Under the pieces are notes generated by a model. It saw nothing but the letters and a program-made list of their open reading frames with translations. It had not been told where the DNA came from and ran no database searches. A DNA stretch of 50,781 nt, taken from NCBI GenBank assembly GCA_020438485.1, contig JAGQUM010000028.1, positions 1 through 50,781 of the forward strand. Reading direction: 5' to 3'. Source of the DNA: Thermoleophilia bacterium. GTDB taxonomy: Bacteria; Actinomycetota; Thermoleophilia; Miltoncostaeales; Miltoncostaeaceae. Numbering within the stretch: the first letter of the stretch is position 1; each line of letters opens with the position of its first letter. Of the stretch, positions 1 to 9,492 are shown piece after piece. The position numbers and the translations under genes are program-made.

Positions 1-929
1 ATGTCGATGAGCGGGGTGGACATGCCGGCGGGCACCAGGTGGTCGCGGGCCGCGGTCACCACCAGCAGCGCGGCGGTGACCTCCGCCAGATCCACGCGGT
101 CGCCGCCCATGGTGAGGGCGCCCGACGTCAGCTCGTTGCGCTGGTAGAAGCTCCCGATCCACTGGGCGAACGCCGCCCCGGGAAACGGGACCGTGTCGTT
201 GACCCACTTCTGCATGGCCAGCCAGGGGGTCATGTCGCGGCCGCCCAGCGCGCGTTGCCACATCACCAGCGGCGTCGTGACGAAGTTGGCGACGGGCTTG
301 ATCATGCGGTTGGCCAGGTCGATCAGCGGGCCGGGCACGATGCCCAGCGCGGACGCCATGGCCTCGGCGTCGAGGTGGCGCGGGTCGGTCCAGCGCCCGA
401 ACACGCCGGGGTCGGAGAAGTCGACCGGGGTGGTGAGCGCCACGAGGTTGCGCACCCCGTCGGGCCGGAGCGCGGCGTGGATGACGGCCATGGTGCCGCC
501 CATGCAGTAGCCGAACAGCGTGTACTCGGGCCCCGCGCCGGCGCGGCGCATGCGCTCGACCGCCTTGGGGAGGTGCTCGCATACCAGCTCGTCCAGCGTC
601 AGCCCGGCGTCCTCGCGTCCCGCCTCGCCCCAGTCGAGCAGGAACACGTCGAAGCCCTCGCCGAGCAGGTGGCCGACAAACGAGTTCTCGGGCCGCAGGT
701 CGAGGATGTAGGGCTTGTTGATGAGCCCGTAGACGATCAGCACGGGCACGCGGTGGCGGGCGGGCCCCGGGCCGCGGTAGCGATAGAGCGTCGTCTTGTT
801 GAGGGTCCAGACGACGTCCTTGGGCGTCAGTCCCGTCGGGACGTCCATGATGCCCGCGCCCGTCCTCAGCCAGTCCGTCGTGGCGTCGGCGCCGGTGCGA
901 GCGCGGTGCCCGTTGCTGGCGGTGTCCAC
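1..929 (-). CDS. phaC: Class III/IV-type poly(3-hydroxyalkanoate) synthase, catalytic subunit (3' end cut)
   Basis: Polymerises (R)-3-hydroxyacyl-CoA into PHA granules. About 309 residues are visible. The alpha/beta-hydrolase fold shows the PHA-synthase form of the lipase box, GYCMGG, with the nucleophile at about Cys142. Near the cut end is the segment ARDHLVP, which carries the catalytic Asp. The catalytic His lies beyond the window. The length (known family about 350-360 aa) and the adjacent small subunit fit a two-component class III or IV enzyme rather than a class I or II enzyme of nearly 600 aa. I chose the GTG at 929, which lies 11 nt after the stop of the small-subunit gene. It is the last of three co-directional genes: regulator, small subunit, synthase. 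Confidence 0.9.
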   Translation of the reverse strand, partial: MDTASNGHRARTGADATTDWLRTGAGIMDVPTGLTPKDVVWTLNKTTLYRYRGPGPARHRVPVLIVYGLINKPYILDLRPENSFVGHLLGEGFDVFLLDWGEAGREDAGLTLDELVCEHLPKAVERMRRAGAGPEYTLFGYCMGGTMAVIHAALRPDGVRNLVALTTPVDFSDPGVFGRWTDPRHLDAEAMASALGIVPGPLIDLANRMIKPVANFVTTPLVMWQRALGGRDMTPWLAMQKWVNDTVPFPGAAFAQWIGSFYQRNELTSGALTMGGDRVDLAEVTAALLVVTAARDHLVPAGMSTPLID

Positions 930-940
930 GGCGCCCGCGC

Positions 941-1339
941 CTAACCCGCCGGTCGCTCGCCGGTGGCCGGGGGACTCTCCACCGCCCGCAGACGCTGGGG
1001 CTCGCCGCTCGCCGCGGAGCCCTCCAGCGCGGCGAGGCGCCGGTTCATCTCGTGCGTCTGGTCGCACAGCTCGTCGACCTTGCGCTCCACGTTCGCGATC
1101 AGCGTCGCGATGCGGGCGATGTCGTCCACGGTGGGCAGATCCAGTCGCCCGGCGGCCTCCCGCGACGCGCTGCGCAGGCCCTCCTGCATGTCGAGGTACT
1201 GCTGGAGCATGCGCGCCGAACCCTCGGCGAAGCCGTCCGTGGCCATCCACCGCTCGAAGACCTGGGTCCACCCCTGCACGGCCTGGTCGTACGCGGCACG
1301 CATCTGCCGCAGCGTCTCGTCCGATCCGGCGTCGCTCAC
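941..1339 (-). CDS. Small PhaE/PhaR-like subunit of PHA synthase
   Basis: A 132-residue protein, mostly helical and charged, with a central amphipathic stretch (ARMLQQYLDMQEGL) and a C-terminal helix that looks coiled-coil (IANVERKVDELCDQT, then RRLAALE). This matches the ending seen in PhaE/PhaR partners of two-subunit PHA synthases. The call rests mainly on position, immediately upstream of phaC. At 132 aa it is clearly shorter than characterised PhaR (about 20 kDa) and PhaE (about 40 kDa), so it could instead be a phasin-like or regulatory protein. The GTG start at 1339 shares GTGA with the stop of the upstream regulator, which implies translational coupling. A longer ORF on this strand reaching 1666 is the upstream gene read in another frame. 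Confidence 0.65.
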   Translation of the reverse strand: MSDAGSDETLRQMRAAYDQAVQGWTQVFERWMATDGFAEGSARMLQQYLDMQEGLRSASREAAGRLDLPTVDDIARIATLIANVERKVDELCDQTHEMNRRLAALEGSAASGEPQRLRAVESPPATGERPAG

Positions 1340-1791
1340 TCCCGCTCCTCCTCGTCGCGGGCCCGGTCGGCGCCGTGCAGAAGGAAGAACTGGTCCAGCA
1401 TGGACTGGTACGCGCGCAGCGACGACGCCCACATGTTCAGGTACGAGCGGCCGGCGTCCGTCAGCGCGTACAGGCGACGGGCCGGGCCGTCCTTGGACGT
1501 GTCCCAGCCGGACATCACCAAGCCGTCGCGCTCGAGCTGGCGCAGCGCGCGGTACACGCTGCCCCGGTCCAGCGCCTCGAAGCCGAACTGCGTCATGCGC
1601 CGCATCAGCTCGTAGCCGTGGCTCTGCCACTGGTCCAGCGCCAGCAGGAGGAAAGGCTGCAGCCACAACCGGGGGGCCTGGACGTCCGGTCGCCGGGCCT
1701 GGCCGGTGGTGCTCGACCCGTTTCCGTTGGCGCGTGCGCCGGACTCACCGGTCGTTTGGTTGCGGGCGGGTTCCATAGGTGCATTTTGCAC
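1336..1791 (-). CDS. PadR-family regulator of PHA genes (PhaQ-like)
   Basis: A 151-residue winged-helix protein. After about 35 low-complexity residues comes a PadR-type domain: LQPFLLLALDQW, then SHGYELMRRM, then GSVYRALRQLERDGLV, then the wing GPARRLYALTDAGR, then a C-terminal dimerisation helix. PadR proteins are dimeric repressors. PhaQ of Bacillus megaterium is the family member encoded beside phaR and phaC, and the gene order here matches. Two starts are possible: GTG at 1791, placed exactly 6 nt after a TATCGT box (leaderless), or ATG at 1776. A perfect inverted repeat at 1775-1795 spans both starts, suggesting autoregulation. Its stop overlaps the small-subunit start. Confidence 0.82.
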   Translation of the reverse strand: MQNAPMEPARNQTTGESGARANGNGSSTTGQARRPDVQAPRLWLQPFLLLALDQWQSHGYELMRRMTQFGFEALDRGSVYRALRQLERDGLVMSGWDTSKDGPARRLYALTDAGRSYLNMWASSLRAYQSMLDQFFLLHGADRARDEEERE

Positions 1792-1795
1792 CTAT
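1775..1795. promoter_or_regulatory. Perfect 9-bp inverted repeat, candidate PhaQ/PadR operator
   Basis: ATAGGTGCA, spacer TTT, TGCACCTAT. It covers the GTG and ATG start candidates of the PadR-type gene. It also overlaps a good plus-strand -35 (TTGCAC, 1786-1791) that is 17 bp from a -10 (TCAAAT, 1809-1814) reading toward the crotonase. A protein bound here could block both directions. Binding by the PadR-like protein is inferred. Confidence 0.6.
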
Positions 1796-1814
1796 CCACG
1801 ATACGGTGTCAAAT
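1786..1814 (+). promoter_or_regulatory. Candidate promoter of the crotonase-thiolase pair
   Basis: TTGCAC (1786-1791), a 17-bp spacer, and TCAAAT (1809-1814), in a local AT-rich patch of an otherwise GC-rich sequence. The start codon follows at 1854 with a GGAGG ribosome site at 1844-1848. On the opposite strand TATCGT (1803 down to 1798) lies 6 nt before the regulator's GTG. Confidence 0.5.
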
Positions 1815-1853
1815 ACACAAGGTCCCAAACGATCCCGTCCCCTGGAGGATCCC

Positions 1854-2627
1854 GTGGCTGTCGACATCGAACGCCGCGACGCCGTCGCGGTCATCACGCT
1901 GAACCGGCAGGAGGCGCTCAACGCCATGTCGCCGGAGCAACTCGACGCTCTGGAGGAGCGCCTGCGGGAGGCCGACACCGACCCGGCCGTCGGGGCGATC
2001 GTGCTGACGGGCGCCGGGCCCAAGGCGTTCTGCGCCGGCGCGGACATCGGCCACATGCGCGAGGCCACACCCGACGAGGCCCGCGCGTTCGCCCGGCGCG
2101 GACACGACGTGGCCGACCTCATCGAGCACATGGACACCCCGGTGGTGGCCGCCGTCAACGGCTACGCCCTGGGCGGCGGGTGTGAGATGGCGCTGGCCTG
2201 CGACGTGCGGGTGTGCTCCGACAACGCGCGCTTCTCGCAGCCCGAGATCACCCTGGGCATCCTGCCGGGCTGGGGCGGCACCCAGCGGCTGGCGCGGGCG
2301 ACCTCCCTGGGCTTCGCGAAGGAGATGATCCTGACGGGGCGCGCCGCGAAGGCCGACGAGGCGCTGGCGAAGGGGCTCGTGAACCACGTGTACACCGCCG
2401 ACGAGCTGATGGACAAGGCCGTGGAGCTGGCCGCCTCCATCGCCCGCCAGCCCGCCTGGGCCGCGGCCGCGGCCAAGCGAATGTGCAACCTGGCGCTCGG
2501 TGGCGACAAGGCGGAGGCCCTGGCGCGGGAGGTGGACACGTTCGCGCTCGCGTTCACCACGCCCGACCAGCGCGAGGGCATGGCGGCATTCCTCGACAAG
2601 CGCACCCCCAACTTCTCGCGCGGATGA
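1854..2627 (+). CDS. Enoyl-CoA hydratase/isomerase (crotonase family)
   Basis: A 257-residue cytoplasmic protein of standard crotonase length. It has the CoA-binding and oxyanion segments: ALNAMS, then GAGPKAFCAGADI, then the glycine-rich NGYALGGGCEMALACD, then Glu in QPEITLGILPGWGGTQRL. The Glu residues of EMALACD and QPEI sit where the two catalytic Glu of hydratases lie, so hydration of enoyl-CoA in beta-oxidation is the likely reaction. The start is GTG 1854 because GGAGG lies 5 nt upstream and the sequence from there (VAVDIERR) fits the family. An ATG in the same frame at 1779 lies inside the promoter region. The thiolase follows after 31 nt, so the two are probably one operon feeding acyl-CoA into or out of PHA metabolism. 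Confidence 0.9.
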   Translation: MAVDIERRDAVAVITLNRQEALNAMSPEQLDALEERLREADTDPAVGAIVLTGAGPKAFCAGADIGHMREATPDEARAFARRGHDVADLIEHMDTPVVAAVNGYALGGGCEMALACDVRVCSDNARFSQPEITLGILPGWGGTQRLARATSLGFAKEMILTGRAAKADEALAKGLVNHVYTADELMDKAVELAASIARQPAWAAAAAKRMCNLALGGDKAEALAREVDTFALAFTTPDQREGMAAFLDKRTPNFSRG

Positions 2628-2658
2628 GCGCTCATAACCAACGACTGGTGGGACAGCC

Positions 2659-3828
2659 ATGAACGATGCAGTGATCGTGGGAGCGGTGCGGACGCCCGTG
2701 GGGCGCCGCAAGGGCATGCTCGGCGAGTGGCATCCCGCCGAGTTGCTGGGGCACACGCTGGCGGCGCTGACGGAGCGCACGGGCGTGGATCCCGCACTGG
2801 TCAACGACGTCATCGTCGGATGCCTCGACCAGGTGGGCGAGCAGTCCATCAACATCGGCCGCAACGCCGTCCTGGCCGCCGGGTTTCCGGTGACCGTCCC
2901 GGCAACGACCGTCGACCGCCAGTGCGGCAGCTCGCAGCAGGCGGCGCACTTCGCCGCCCAGGGCGTGATGGCCGGCGCGTACGACGTGGTGATCGCCGCG
3001 GGCGTGGAGTCGATGACGCGGGTGCCCATGTGGGCGAACGCGCCCGACCCGGCCGAGCCGTACGGGCCGACCATGCGGGACCGGTTCGACATCCACGACG
3101 GCACCATCATCGACCAGGGCGAGTCCGGCGAGATGATGGCCGAGCGGTGGAAGCTGACCCGCCCGGAGCTCGACGAGTTCGCGTTCACGTCGCACCACCG
3201 CGCCGACACGGCCAGCAAGGAGGGGCGCTTCGAGGAGCAGATCGTCCCCACGCGCGCCGTGACCAAGGAGGGCGAGGCGTTCGAGGCCACGCGCGACGAG
3301 GGCATCCGGCCGGACACCACGCTCGAGAGCCTGGCCGGACTGCGCACCCCGTTCCGCGAGGACGGCGTGCTGACGGCCGGCAACTCGTCGCAGATCAGCG
3401 ACGGCGCCGCCGCCCTGCTGATCATGTCGGCCGAGACGGCCAAGCGTCTCGGCCTCACGCCCATGGCGCGCTTCCACTCGTTCGGCCTGGGCGGTGTCGA
3501 TCCGGTACTGGGCCTCGCGGGACCCATCCCCAGCACCCAGGACGCGCTGCAGCGGGGGCGCCTGAAGCTCGGCGACATCGGGCTGTTCGAGGTCAGCGAG
3601 GCGTTCGCGTCGGTGCCCATGGCGTGGGGTCATGAGCTCGGTGCCGACATGACGAAGGTGAACGTCAACGGTGGGGCCATCTCGCTGGGCCACCCGCTGG
3701 GTGCCAGCGGTGCCCGCCTGATGACGACGCTGGTGCACGAGATGCGCCGCACCGGCACCCGCTATGGCCTGCAGACCATGTGCGAGGGCGGCGGGATGGG
3801 CAACGCCACCATCCTCGAGCTGGTCTAG
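2659..3828 (+). CDS. Acetyl-CoA acetyltransferase / 3-ketoacyl-CoA thiolase
   Basis: A 389-residue thiolase of normal length. The nucleophile Cys89 lies in DRQCGSSQQ, the active-site His at about 345 in [12 protein letters not shown], and the second Cys at about 375 in [10 protein letters not shown]. The usual NEAFA motif reads SEAFA. This is a substitution of the Asn that normally helps hold the oxyanion water, and it is seen by eye only. It may work in the degradative direction (beta-oxidation, after the crotonase) or the synthetic direction, condensing two acetyl-CoA for PHA as PhaA does; the sequence alone does not decide. ATG start at 2659. It is likely co-transcribed with the crotonase. 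Confidence 0.9.
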   Translation: MNDAVIVGAVRTPVGRRKGMLGEWHPAELLGHTLAALTERTGVDPALVNDVIVGCLDQVGEQSINIGRNAVLAAGFPVTVPATTVDRQCGSSQQAAHFAAQGVMAGAYDVVIAAGVESMTRVPMWANAPDPAEPYGPTMRDRFDIHDGTIIDQGESGEMMAERWKLTRPELDEFAFTSHHRADTASKEGRFEEQIVPTRAVTKEGEAFEATRDEGIRPDTTLESLAGLRTPFREDGVLTAGNSSQISDGAAALLIMSAETAKRLGLTPMARFHSFGLGGVDPVLGLAGPIPSTQDALQRGRLKLGDIGLFEVSEAFASVPMAWGHELGADMTKVNVNGGAISLGHPLGASGARLMTTLVHEMRRTGTRYGLQTMCEGGGMGNATILELV

Positions 3829-3894
3829 TCGCCGGGGACCGGGGTTAGCGCGCCGCCCGCCGGTCGCCGCCGCTGGGGCATCCTGGCGGCGGCG

Positions 3895-5025
3895 ATGGGC
3901 GCGCAGTTCGGGGCGGCCGCGCTGCCCCTCGGGCTGCCGTCCCTCGGGCCGTTCCTGCGGGCCGAGTTCGGCCTGTCGCTGTTCTGGCTCGGGGCGCTGC
4001 TGGTGGCGCCGACGGCCGGGCTTGCCGCCGCGTCGTACTGGTGGGGGTCCGCGTCGGACCGCTGGGGCGAACGGCGCGTGATCGTGACGGGCATGGCCGG
4101 CGCGGCGGCAGTGGAGCTGGGCGCGATGGCGGCGGGACGGGCGTGGGCGTTCGGCGGGCTGCTGGTGCTGGCGGGGGCGGCGGGCGCCGCGGCGCCCGCC
4201 GCCAGCGGCAAGGCGGTGGTGGCCTGGTTCCCGCCCGGCGAGCGGGGGCTGGCGCTGAGCCTGCGTCACACGGCCCCCATGATCGGCGGCGCGTGCGCCG
4301 CCGCCGTGCTGCCCCTGGCGGCCACGCAGTGGGGCCTGCGCGGCGCGCTCGCCGCGCTGGTCTCGTTCGCACTCGGCGGGGCCCTGATCGCGCTGCTCAT
4401 CAGCCCCGCGCCCGCGTGGGACGGTCGGGCGGACGCGCCCGCGGCGCCGACCCTGGCGCGCAGCCCGGCGTTCTGGACCATGGTGCTCGCGGGGTCCCTC
4501 GTGGCCGTGGGGCAGGGGATCCTTACGAGGTTCCTGCCCGAGTACCTGCACGCCGAGCGGGGGTGGACCCAGGCCGCCGCCGGGGCCGCCCTGTCGGCCA
4601 CGCTCGTGCTGGCCGCCGTCCTGCGCGTGGGCGCGGGCATCGCGTCCGACCGCCACGGGCGGCGCGCCGTGACGCTCCGCAACCAGGCGGCGCTCGCCGG
4701 GGTGGCGCTGGCGGTCGCGGCCGCGGCGCAGGGCGCGCCGGCCCTCGCCGCCGCCGCCCTGCTGGTGGTGGCGTCGTCGCTGACCATGGCGGGCAACGGC
4801 GTGGCGTGGGCGGCGGTCAGCGACATGGTGCCGCACCGGCCCGGCGCGGCGCTGGGCCTGTACTCCGCCATCCTCGTGGCCGTCATCACGGCCGCGCCCC
4901 CGCTGTTCGGGGCGGCGGTGCGCGACGCGGCGCTAGGTACCGCGTTCGGCGTGGTGGCGGCGTTCCCGCTGGCGGGTGCGCTGGCGTTCCGCGCGCTGGA
5001 GCGCCGCGCGGGCCCCCGCACCTAG
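3895..5025 (+). CDS. MFS transporter (start uncertain)
   Basis: A 376-residue polytopic protein of the major facilitator family with about 12 hydrophobic segments. The MFS motif-A-like loop between TM2 and TM3 reads WWGSASDRWGERRV, and the second-half counterpart reads GIASDRHGRRA. The substrate is unknown. The first ATG at 3895 lies inside TM1, while family-like sequence (RRRWGILAAAMG) extends upstream. Back to the in-frame stop at 3826 there is no ATG, GTG or TTG, only GTT at 3844 and CTG at 3883. Either TM1 starts short, a non-standard start is used, or the start codon is mutated. The stop overlaps the convergent TetR gene's stop (5022-5025). Confidence 0.82.
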   Translation: MGAQFGAAALPLGLPSLGPFLRAEFGLSLFWLGALLVAPTAGLAAASYWWGSASDRWGERRVIVTGMAGAAAVELGAMAAGRAWAFGGLLVLAGAAGAAAPAASGKAVVAWFPPGERGLALSLRHTAPMIGGACAAAVLPLAATQWGLRGALAALVSFALGGALIALLISPAPAWDGRADAPAAPTLARSPAFWTMVLAGSLVAVGQGILTRFLPEYLHAERGWTQAAAGAALSATLVLAAVLRVGAGIASDRHGRRAVTLRNQAALAGVALAVAAAAQGAPALAAAALLVVASSLTMAGNGVAWAAVSDMVPHRPGAALGLYSAILVAVITAAPPLFGAAVRDAALGTAFGVVAAFPLAGALAFRALERRAGPRT

Positions 5026-5609
5026 CCTCCCGGTCCGGGCGTCAGCGCCGCCACCCACGCGTCGACCAACGCGACGGCGTCGTCGATCCGTGCCTCGGGG
5101 TCGTCGGCGAGCCACATCGCCGCCTCGTTCAGCGCACCGGACAGCATCACGGACGCGGCGGGCCAGTCGCCGCGCAGCGCGCCCGCGCGGGCCAGTTCGG
5201 CCAGGCCCTCGTCCAGCGACCGCCGCACGACACGTGCGTCGAGCTCGCGCCACTCCCGCCAGCCGATCACCGCGGGCCCGTCGACCAGCACGATCCTCCG
5301 GGTGACCGGGTCCTGGGTGGCGCGCAGGAACGCCGCGCAGCCGCGGCGGACCTGCTCGTTCAGCTCCCCCGCGCCGGTGGCCTCGTCGATGGCGCGGGCC
5401 ACCCGCCGCATCTCCTCCTCCAACAGCACCCGGAACAGGCCCTCCTTGCTGCCGAAATGGTGGTACACCGCGCCCCGCGTCACCCCCGCGGCAGCCGCCA
5501 CCGCGTCGAGCGACAGCGTGGCGTACGCGCCGTCGCCCAGCGCCTCGCGGGCGCGCGACTTGATGGTGGCCAGCGTTCGCGCCGTCTGCTCCCGCGACGA
5601 CCGGGCCAT
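5022..5609 (-). CDS. TetR-family transcriptional regulator
   Basis: A 195-residue protein. The N-terminal DNA-binding domain (about 10-60) has the typical TetR helix-turn-helix: LSLDAVAAAAGVTRGAVYHHFGSKEGLF. The rest is a helical ligand-binding and dimerisation domain. It is divergent from a VOC-domain gene, with an 86-bp gap holding an 11-bp perfect inverted repeat. This is the usual layout for an autoregulated TetR repressor controlling its neighbour, with the MFS gene downstream in convergent orientation a possible further target. The start is ATG 5609. The ligand cannot be predicted. Confidence 0.9.
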   Translation of the reverse strand: MARSSREQTARTLATIKSRAREALGDGAYATLSLDAVAAAAGVTRGAVYHHFGSKEGLFRVLLEEEMRRVARAIDEATGAGELNEQVRRGCAAFLRATQDPVTRRIVLVDGPAVIGWREWRELDARVVRRSLDEGLAELARAGALRGDWPAASVMLSGALNEAAMWLADDPEARIDDAVALVDAWVAALTPGPGG

Positions 5610-5623
5610 CGCCTCCCCCTTGC

Positions 5624-5673
5624 TTTACGTACACGGTGTTCGTATTGTCCGATACAGACACAGTGTACGTAAA
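5624..5673. promoter_or_regulatory. Divergent operator/promoter region between TetR and VOC genes
   Basis: TTTACGTACAC (5624-5634) is repeated in perfect inverted form, GTGTACGTAAA (5663-5673), with 28 bp between the inner ends. A smaller repeat, GTAT-N6-ATAC, lies between the arms. Each arm contains TACGTA, itself a palindrome. The arms are AT-rich and could overlap the -10 boxes of both divergent promoters. The VOC start is preceded by the ribosome site AAGGAG at 5681-5686. Confidence 0.6.
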
Positions 5674-5694
5674 AAGAGCGAAGGAGAGCAGTCC

Positions 5695-6117
5695 ATGACC
5701 CGTGTCACCAGCGTCTACCCGGTCCTGATGGTCGACGACGTCCCCGCGGCCGTGGCGTTCTTCCGCGACCACCTGGGGTTTGGGACGACGTTCGAGAGCG
5801 ACTGGTACGTGAGCCTCGCGCGTCCCGAGGGACACGAGCTGGCCGTGCTGCAGGCCGACCATCCCACGGTGCCGGACACCCACCGCGGCGCCCGCGCGGC
5901 CGGGTCGCTGCTCAACGTGGAGGTCGAGGACGTCGACGCCGAGTTCGCGCGCATGGTGGGCGACGCGGGCCTCGAGCCGGTCCGGGATCTGCGCAGCGAG
6001 GACTTCGGCCAGCGGCACTTCATCGTGCGGGGCCCCGAGGGCGTGCTGGTCGACGTCATCACCCCGATCCCCCCCGCCGCCCACTTCGCGGAGGCCTTCG
6101 CGGCCGGGGGCGCGTGA
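5695..6117 (+). CDS. VOC/glyoxalase-fold protein
   Basis: A 140-residue protein with the paired beta-alpha-beta-beta-beta modules of the vicinal oxygen chelate superfamily: [22 protein letters not shown] at the front, [16 protein letters not shown] in the middle, and [16 protein letters not shown] at the end. Members include glyoxalases, dioxygenases and drug-binding resistance proteins, and the exact job is not readable. The metal ligands are not clearly conserved: the first module lacks the usual leading His. The start is ATG 5695, 8 nt after AAGGAG; an upstream in-frame extension overlaps the TetR gene and is not used. The divergent TetR gene and the shared inverted repeat suggest ligand-inducible expression. 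Confidence 0.8.
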   Translation: MTRVTSVYPVLMVDDVPAAVAFFRDHLGFGTTFESDWYVSLARPEGHELAVLQADHPTVPDTHRGARAAGSLLNVEVEDVDAEFARMVGDAGLEPVRDLRSEDFGQRHFIVRGPEGVLVDVITPIPPAAHFAEAFAAGGA

Positions 6118-6167
6118 CGTCCGGGGCCCGGCCTGCGATGCTGGCTCACGCCGACCGGGGGGACGCG

Positions 6168-7111
<944 letters not shown>

Positions 7112-7115
<4 letters not shown>

Positions 7116-9307
7116 GCGGTCGCCTCCGCGTCGCCCGCGGGCTCCGCCGCCTCCGGCAGCGGCGACGGCCGCACCCGCAACAGGCGCGCGGGACCCGCGG
7201 GCAGCCACCAGTTCCACCGCCCCATCAGCTTCATCAGCGACGGCGCCAGCAGCGCCCGGATGACCGTCGCGTCGAAGATGATGCCCGCGGCCAGGCCGAT
7301 GCCGAACTGCTTGATGTCGGTGCCGGGGCCCGATGCCATCACGATGAACGCGAACATCAGCACCAGGGCGGCGCTCGTGACCAGCTTGCCGGTGCGTGAC
7401 AGCCCCAGCGCCACGGCGCGGTCGGTGCTGCGGGTCTCGTCGAAGCCCTCGCGCATGCGCGTGAGCATGAACACCTCGTAGTCCATCGACAGCCCGAACA
7501 GAAACGCGAAGATCATCAGGGGGATCCACGAGATGATCGAGCCGGTGGCCGGCACGTTCCAGATCTGCTCCGCGCCGTAGCCCTTCTGGAAGATCAGCAC
7601 GATGATCCCGTACGCCGCCGTGAGCGAGGCGAGGTTCAGGAGCACCGCCTTGAACGGCAGGATGAGCGACCGGAACGCCCGCATCAGCAGCACGAACGTC
7701 AGGATGACCACGAAGGCGAGCACCCACGGGAACGTGCCGTAGACGGCGCTGATGAACGCCCGTTCCTGCGCGGGCGAGCCCGCGAGCGTCAGCGTGGTCC
7801 CCGCGGGCAGCGAGGCCTGCACCCGGGGCAGCGTGTCGTCGCGCAGCCGGCTGATGATGGGCCGGATCTCCCTGGAGGAGCCGTCCACGGTGGGGAACGC
7901 CTCGACCAGCGCGAGGTCGCCCTTGCGCGACGTGGGCGACGCGGCGGCGGCCGCCACGCCGTCCGTGGCCTCCAGCGCGGCCACGAGCCCGTCCAGTGAC
8001 CCGCGCGCCCCGGGCCCCTCGACGACCACCTCGAACGGCTTCACGACGCCCGGTCCGAGGCCCGCGTCGGTCAGGGCCGTCAGGCCCGCGTGCGCGTCCC
8101 CGCGACCCGGGAAGTCCTTCGCCTGCGCGTCGCTTGGGTTCATCTGCAGGCCGAAGAACACGAGCGTGCCCACGATGACGGTGCCGCCGGCGGCCGTGAT
8201 GACCGGGTGGCGCAGTACCAGCCGCGCCCAGCGGTTCCACAGCCCGGCGTCGATCTCGTCGCTGCCCTCGACCACCACCTTCGGCATCACGCGCAGGCTG
8301 TTGATACGTGGACCGAGCACGTACAGCAGGGCCGGCAGCAGCGTGACGGCCGCCACCACGGACACGGCCGGGATGAGCATGCCGCCGATGCCGATGGACC
8401 GGATGAACGGGAGCGGGATGATGATCATGCTGAGCAGGCCCACTGCCACCGTGGTGCCGGACACGATCACCGACCGTCCCGCGTGGCGCATGGTGTTGCG
8501 GACGGCGACGTCGCGGTCGTTTCCGTGCCGGATCTCCTCGCGGAAGCGGAAGATCATCAGCAGGCTGTAGTCGATCGCCACGCCGAGGCCGATCAGGGCG
8601 ATCAGGAACTGCACGATGATCGACACGTCGGTGACGTAGGTCAGCAGCCACACCAGCGTGAACGTCTGCAGGATCGCGGCGGCCGCCACCACCAGCGGCA
8701 GCAGCACGGCCGGGAGCGTCCCGAACGTGAACAGCAGGATCACCAGGGCGCCTACGCCCCCGATGAGGGTCTCCACCAGCACGCTCGGGCCCTCCGTCTG
8801 GCCGCTCGACGAGTCGGCGTACAGGGGCAGCACCCCCGTCACGTGCGCGTCCACACCGGGCGGCGCGGCCGCCTGCAGCGCCTCGCGGACCGGCACGTCC
8901 GAGGCCCCCGAGAACGAGGCCGGACCCGGCGGGAAGATCATCGCGAACGTGGTGGAGCGGTCCTTCGACACGTACGCGTCGCTGCGCGACGTGAAGTACG
9001 AGTTGAGCCGCGAGCCCGGCGCGGCGGCCGCGGCCGCCTGGATGGCCTTCTCGACGCCCGGCACCTTCGTGACGTCCCCGCCGTCCTTGGCGTGCAGCAC
9101 CGCGACGAACGGGTCGATCTCGCCGCTTCCGAGCGTCTTGAACGCGCGCTGGTTGGCCTCGTACGTGGGATCCCCGGGAATGGAGAACGTCTGCAGCCAC
9201 CGGTCGGCAACCTGTGCGGACGCGAACGCGCCGAACGCGGCCAGGAGCACCCAGATTCCGAAGAACCACCGCCGGCGGCGGATGACGATGTCGGAAAGCC
9301 GGTCCAT
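7112..9307 (-). CDS. MMPL-family RND exporter
   Basis: A 731-residue inner-membrane protein with the duplicated RND/MMPL plan. A first TM ([15 protein letters not shown]) is followed by a large extracytoplasmic loop, five TMs including the [19 protein letters not shown] motif, then a second copy with its loop and the counterpart motif [20 protein letters not shown]. The paired Asp-Tyr segments match the proton-relay residues of MmpL3-like proteins. Likely cargo is a lipid or hydrophobic compound, but this is not shown. I chose ATG 9307 because GGAGG lies 6 nt upstream; a start at 9325 would lack a ribosome site. Confidence 0.92.
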
Positions 9308-9346
9308 GGTGACCTCCGTGGGCACGGTCGGGGCCGGAACCAGACG

Positions 9347-9352
9347 TTTATA
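9347..9352 (-). promoter_or_regulatory. Candidate -10 box for the MMPL gene
   Basis: TATAAA on the minus strand, inside an AT-rich island (9346-9355), about 40 nt before the MMPL start. No convincing -35 is seen. Confidence 0.4.
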
Positions 9353-9360
9353 TCTGCCCC

Positions 9361-9492
9361 CGCCCGGCCCGCGATACCCCCGGCAACACGATGGTCACAC
9401 GAACCCCCGCGCGGGGATGCGCCGGGTTTCTCCCCGGGCGGGGGGCATGCGGGGCGCGGGGAGCCCGGGGCTGCCCGCCGCCAGGCCCTCGC
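9361..9492 (-). other. Gap downstream of the response regulator; possible terminator
   Basis: A very GC-rich stretch with overlapping dyads, chiefly CCCCGGGC (9432-9439) facing GCCCGGGG (9463-9470), and a palindromic CCCCGCGCGGGG near 9403-9414. It could end the response-regulator transcript (minus strand). There is no T-tract and no ORF with coding character. Confidence 0.3.

Noticed and set aside
39-944. Long plus-strand open frame opposite phaC
   Set aside because: Antisense to a gene with clear PHA-synthase motifs. Its Arg/Gly/His-rich composition is what GC-rich antisense frames give.
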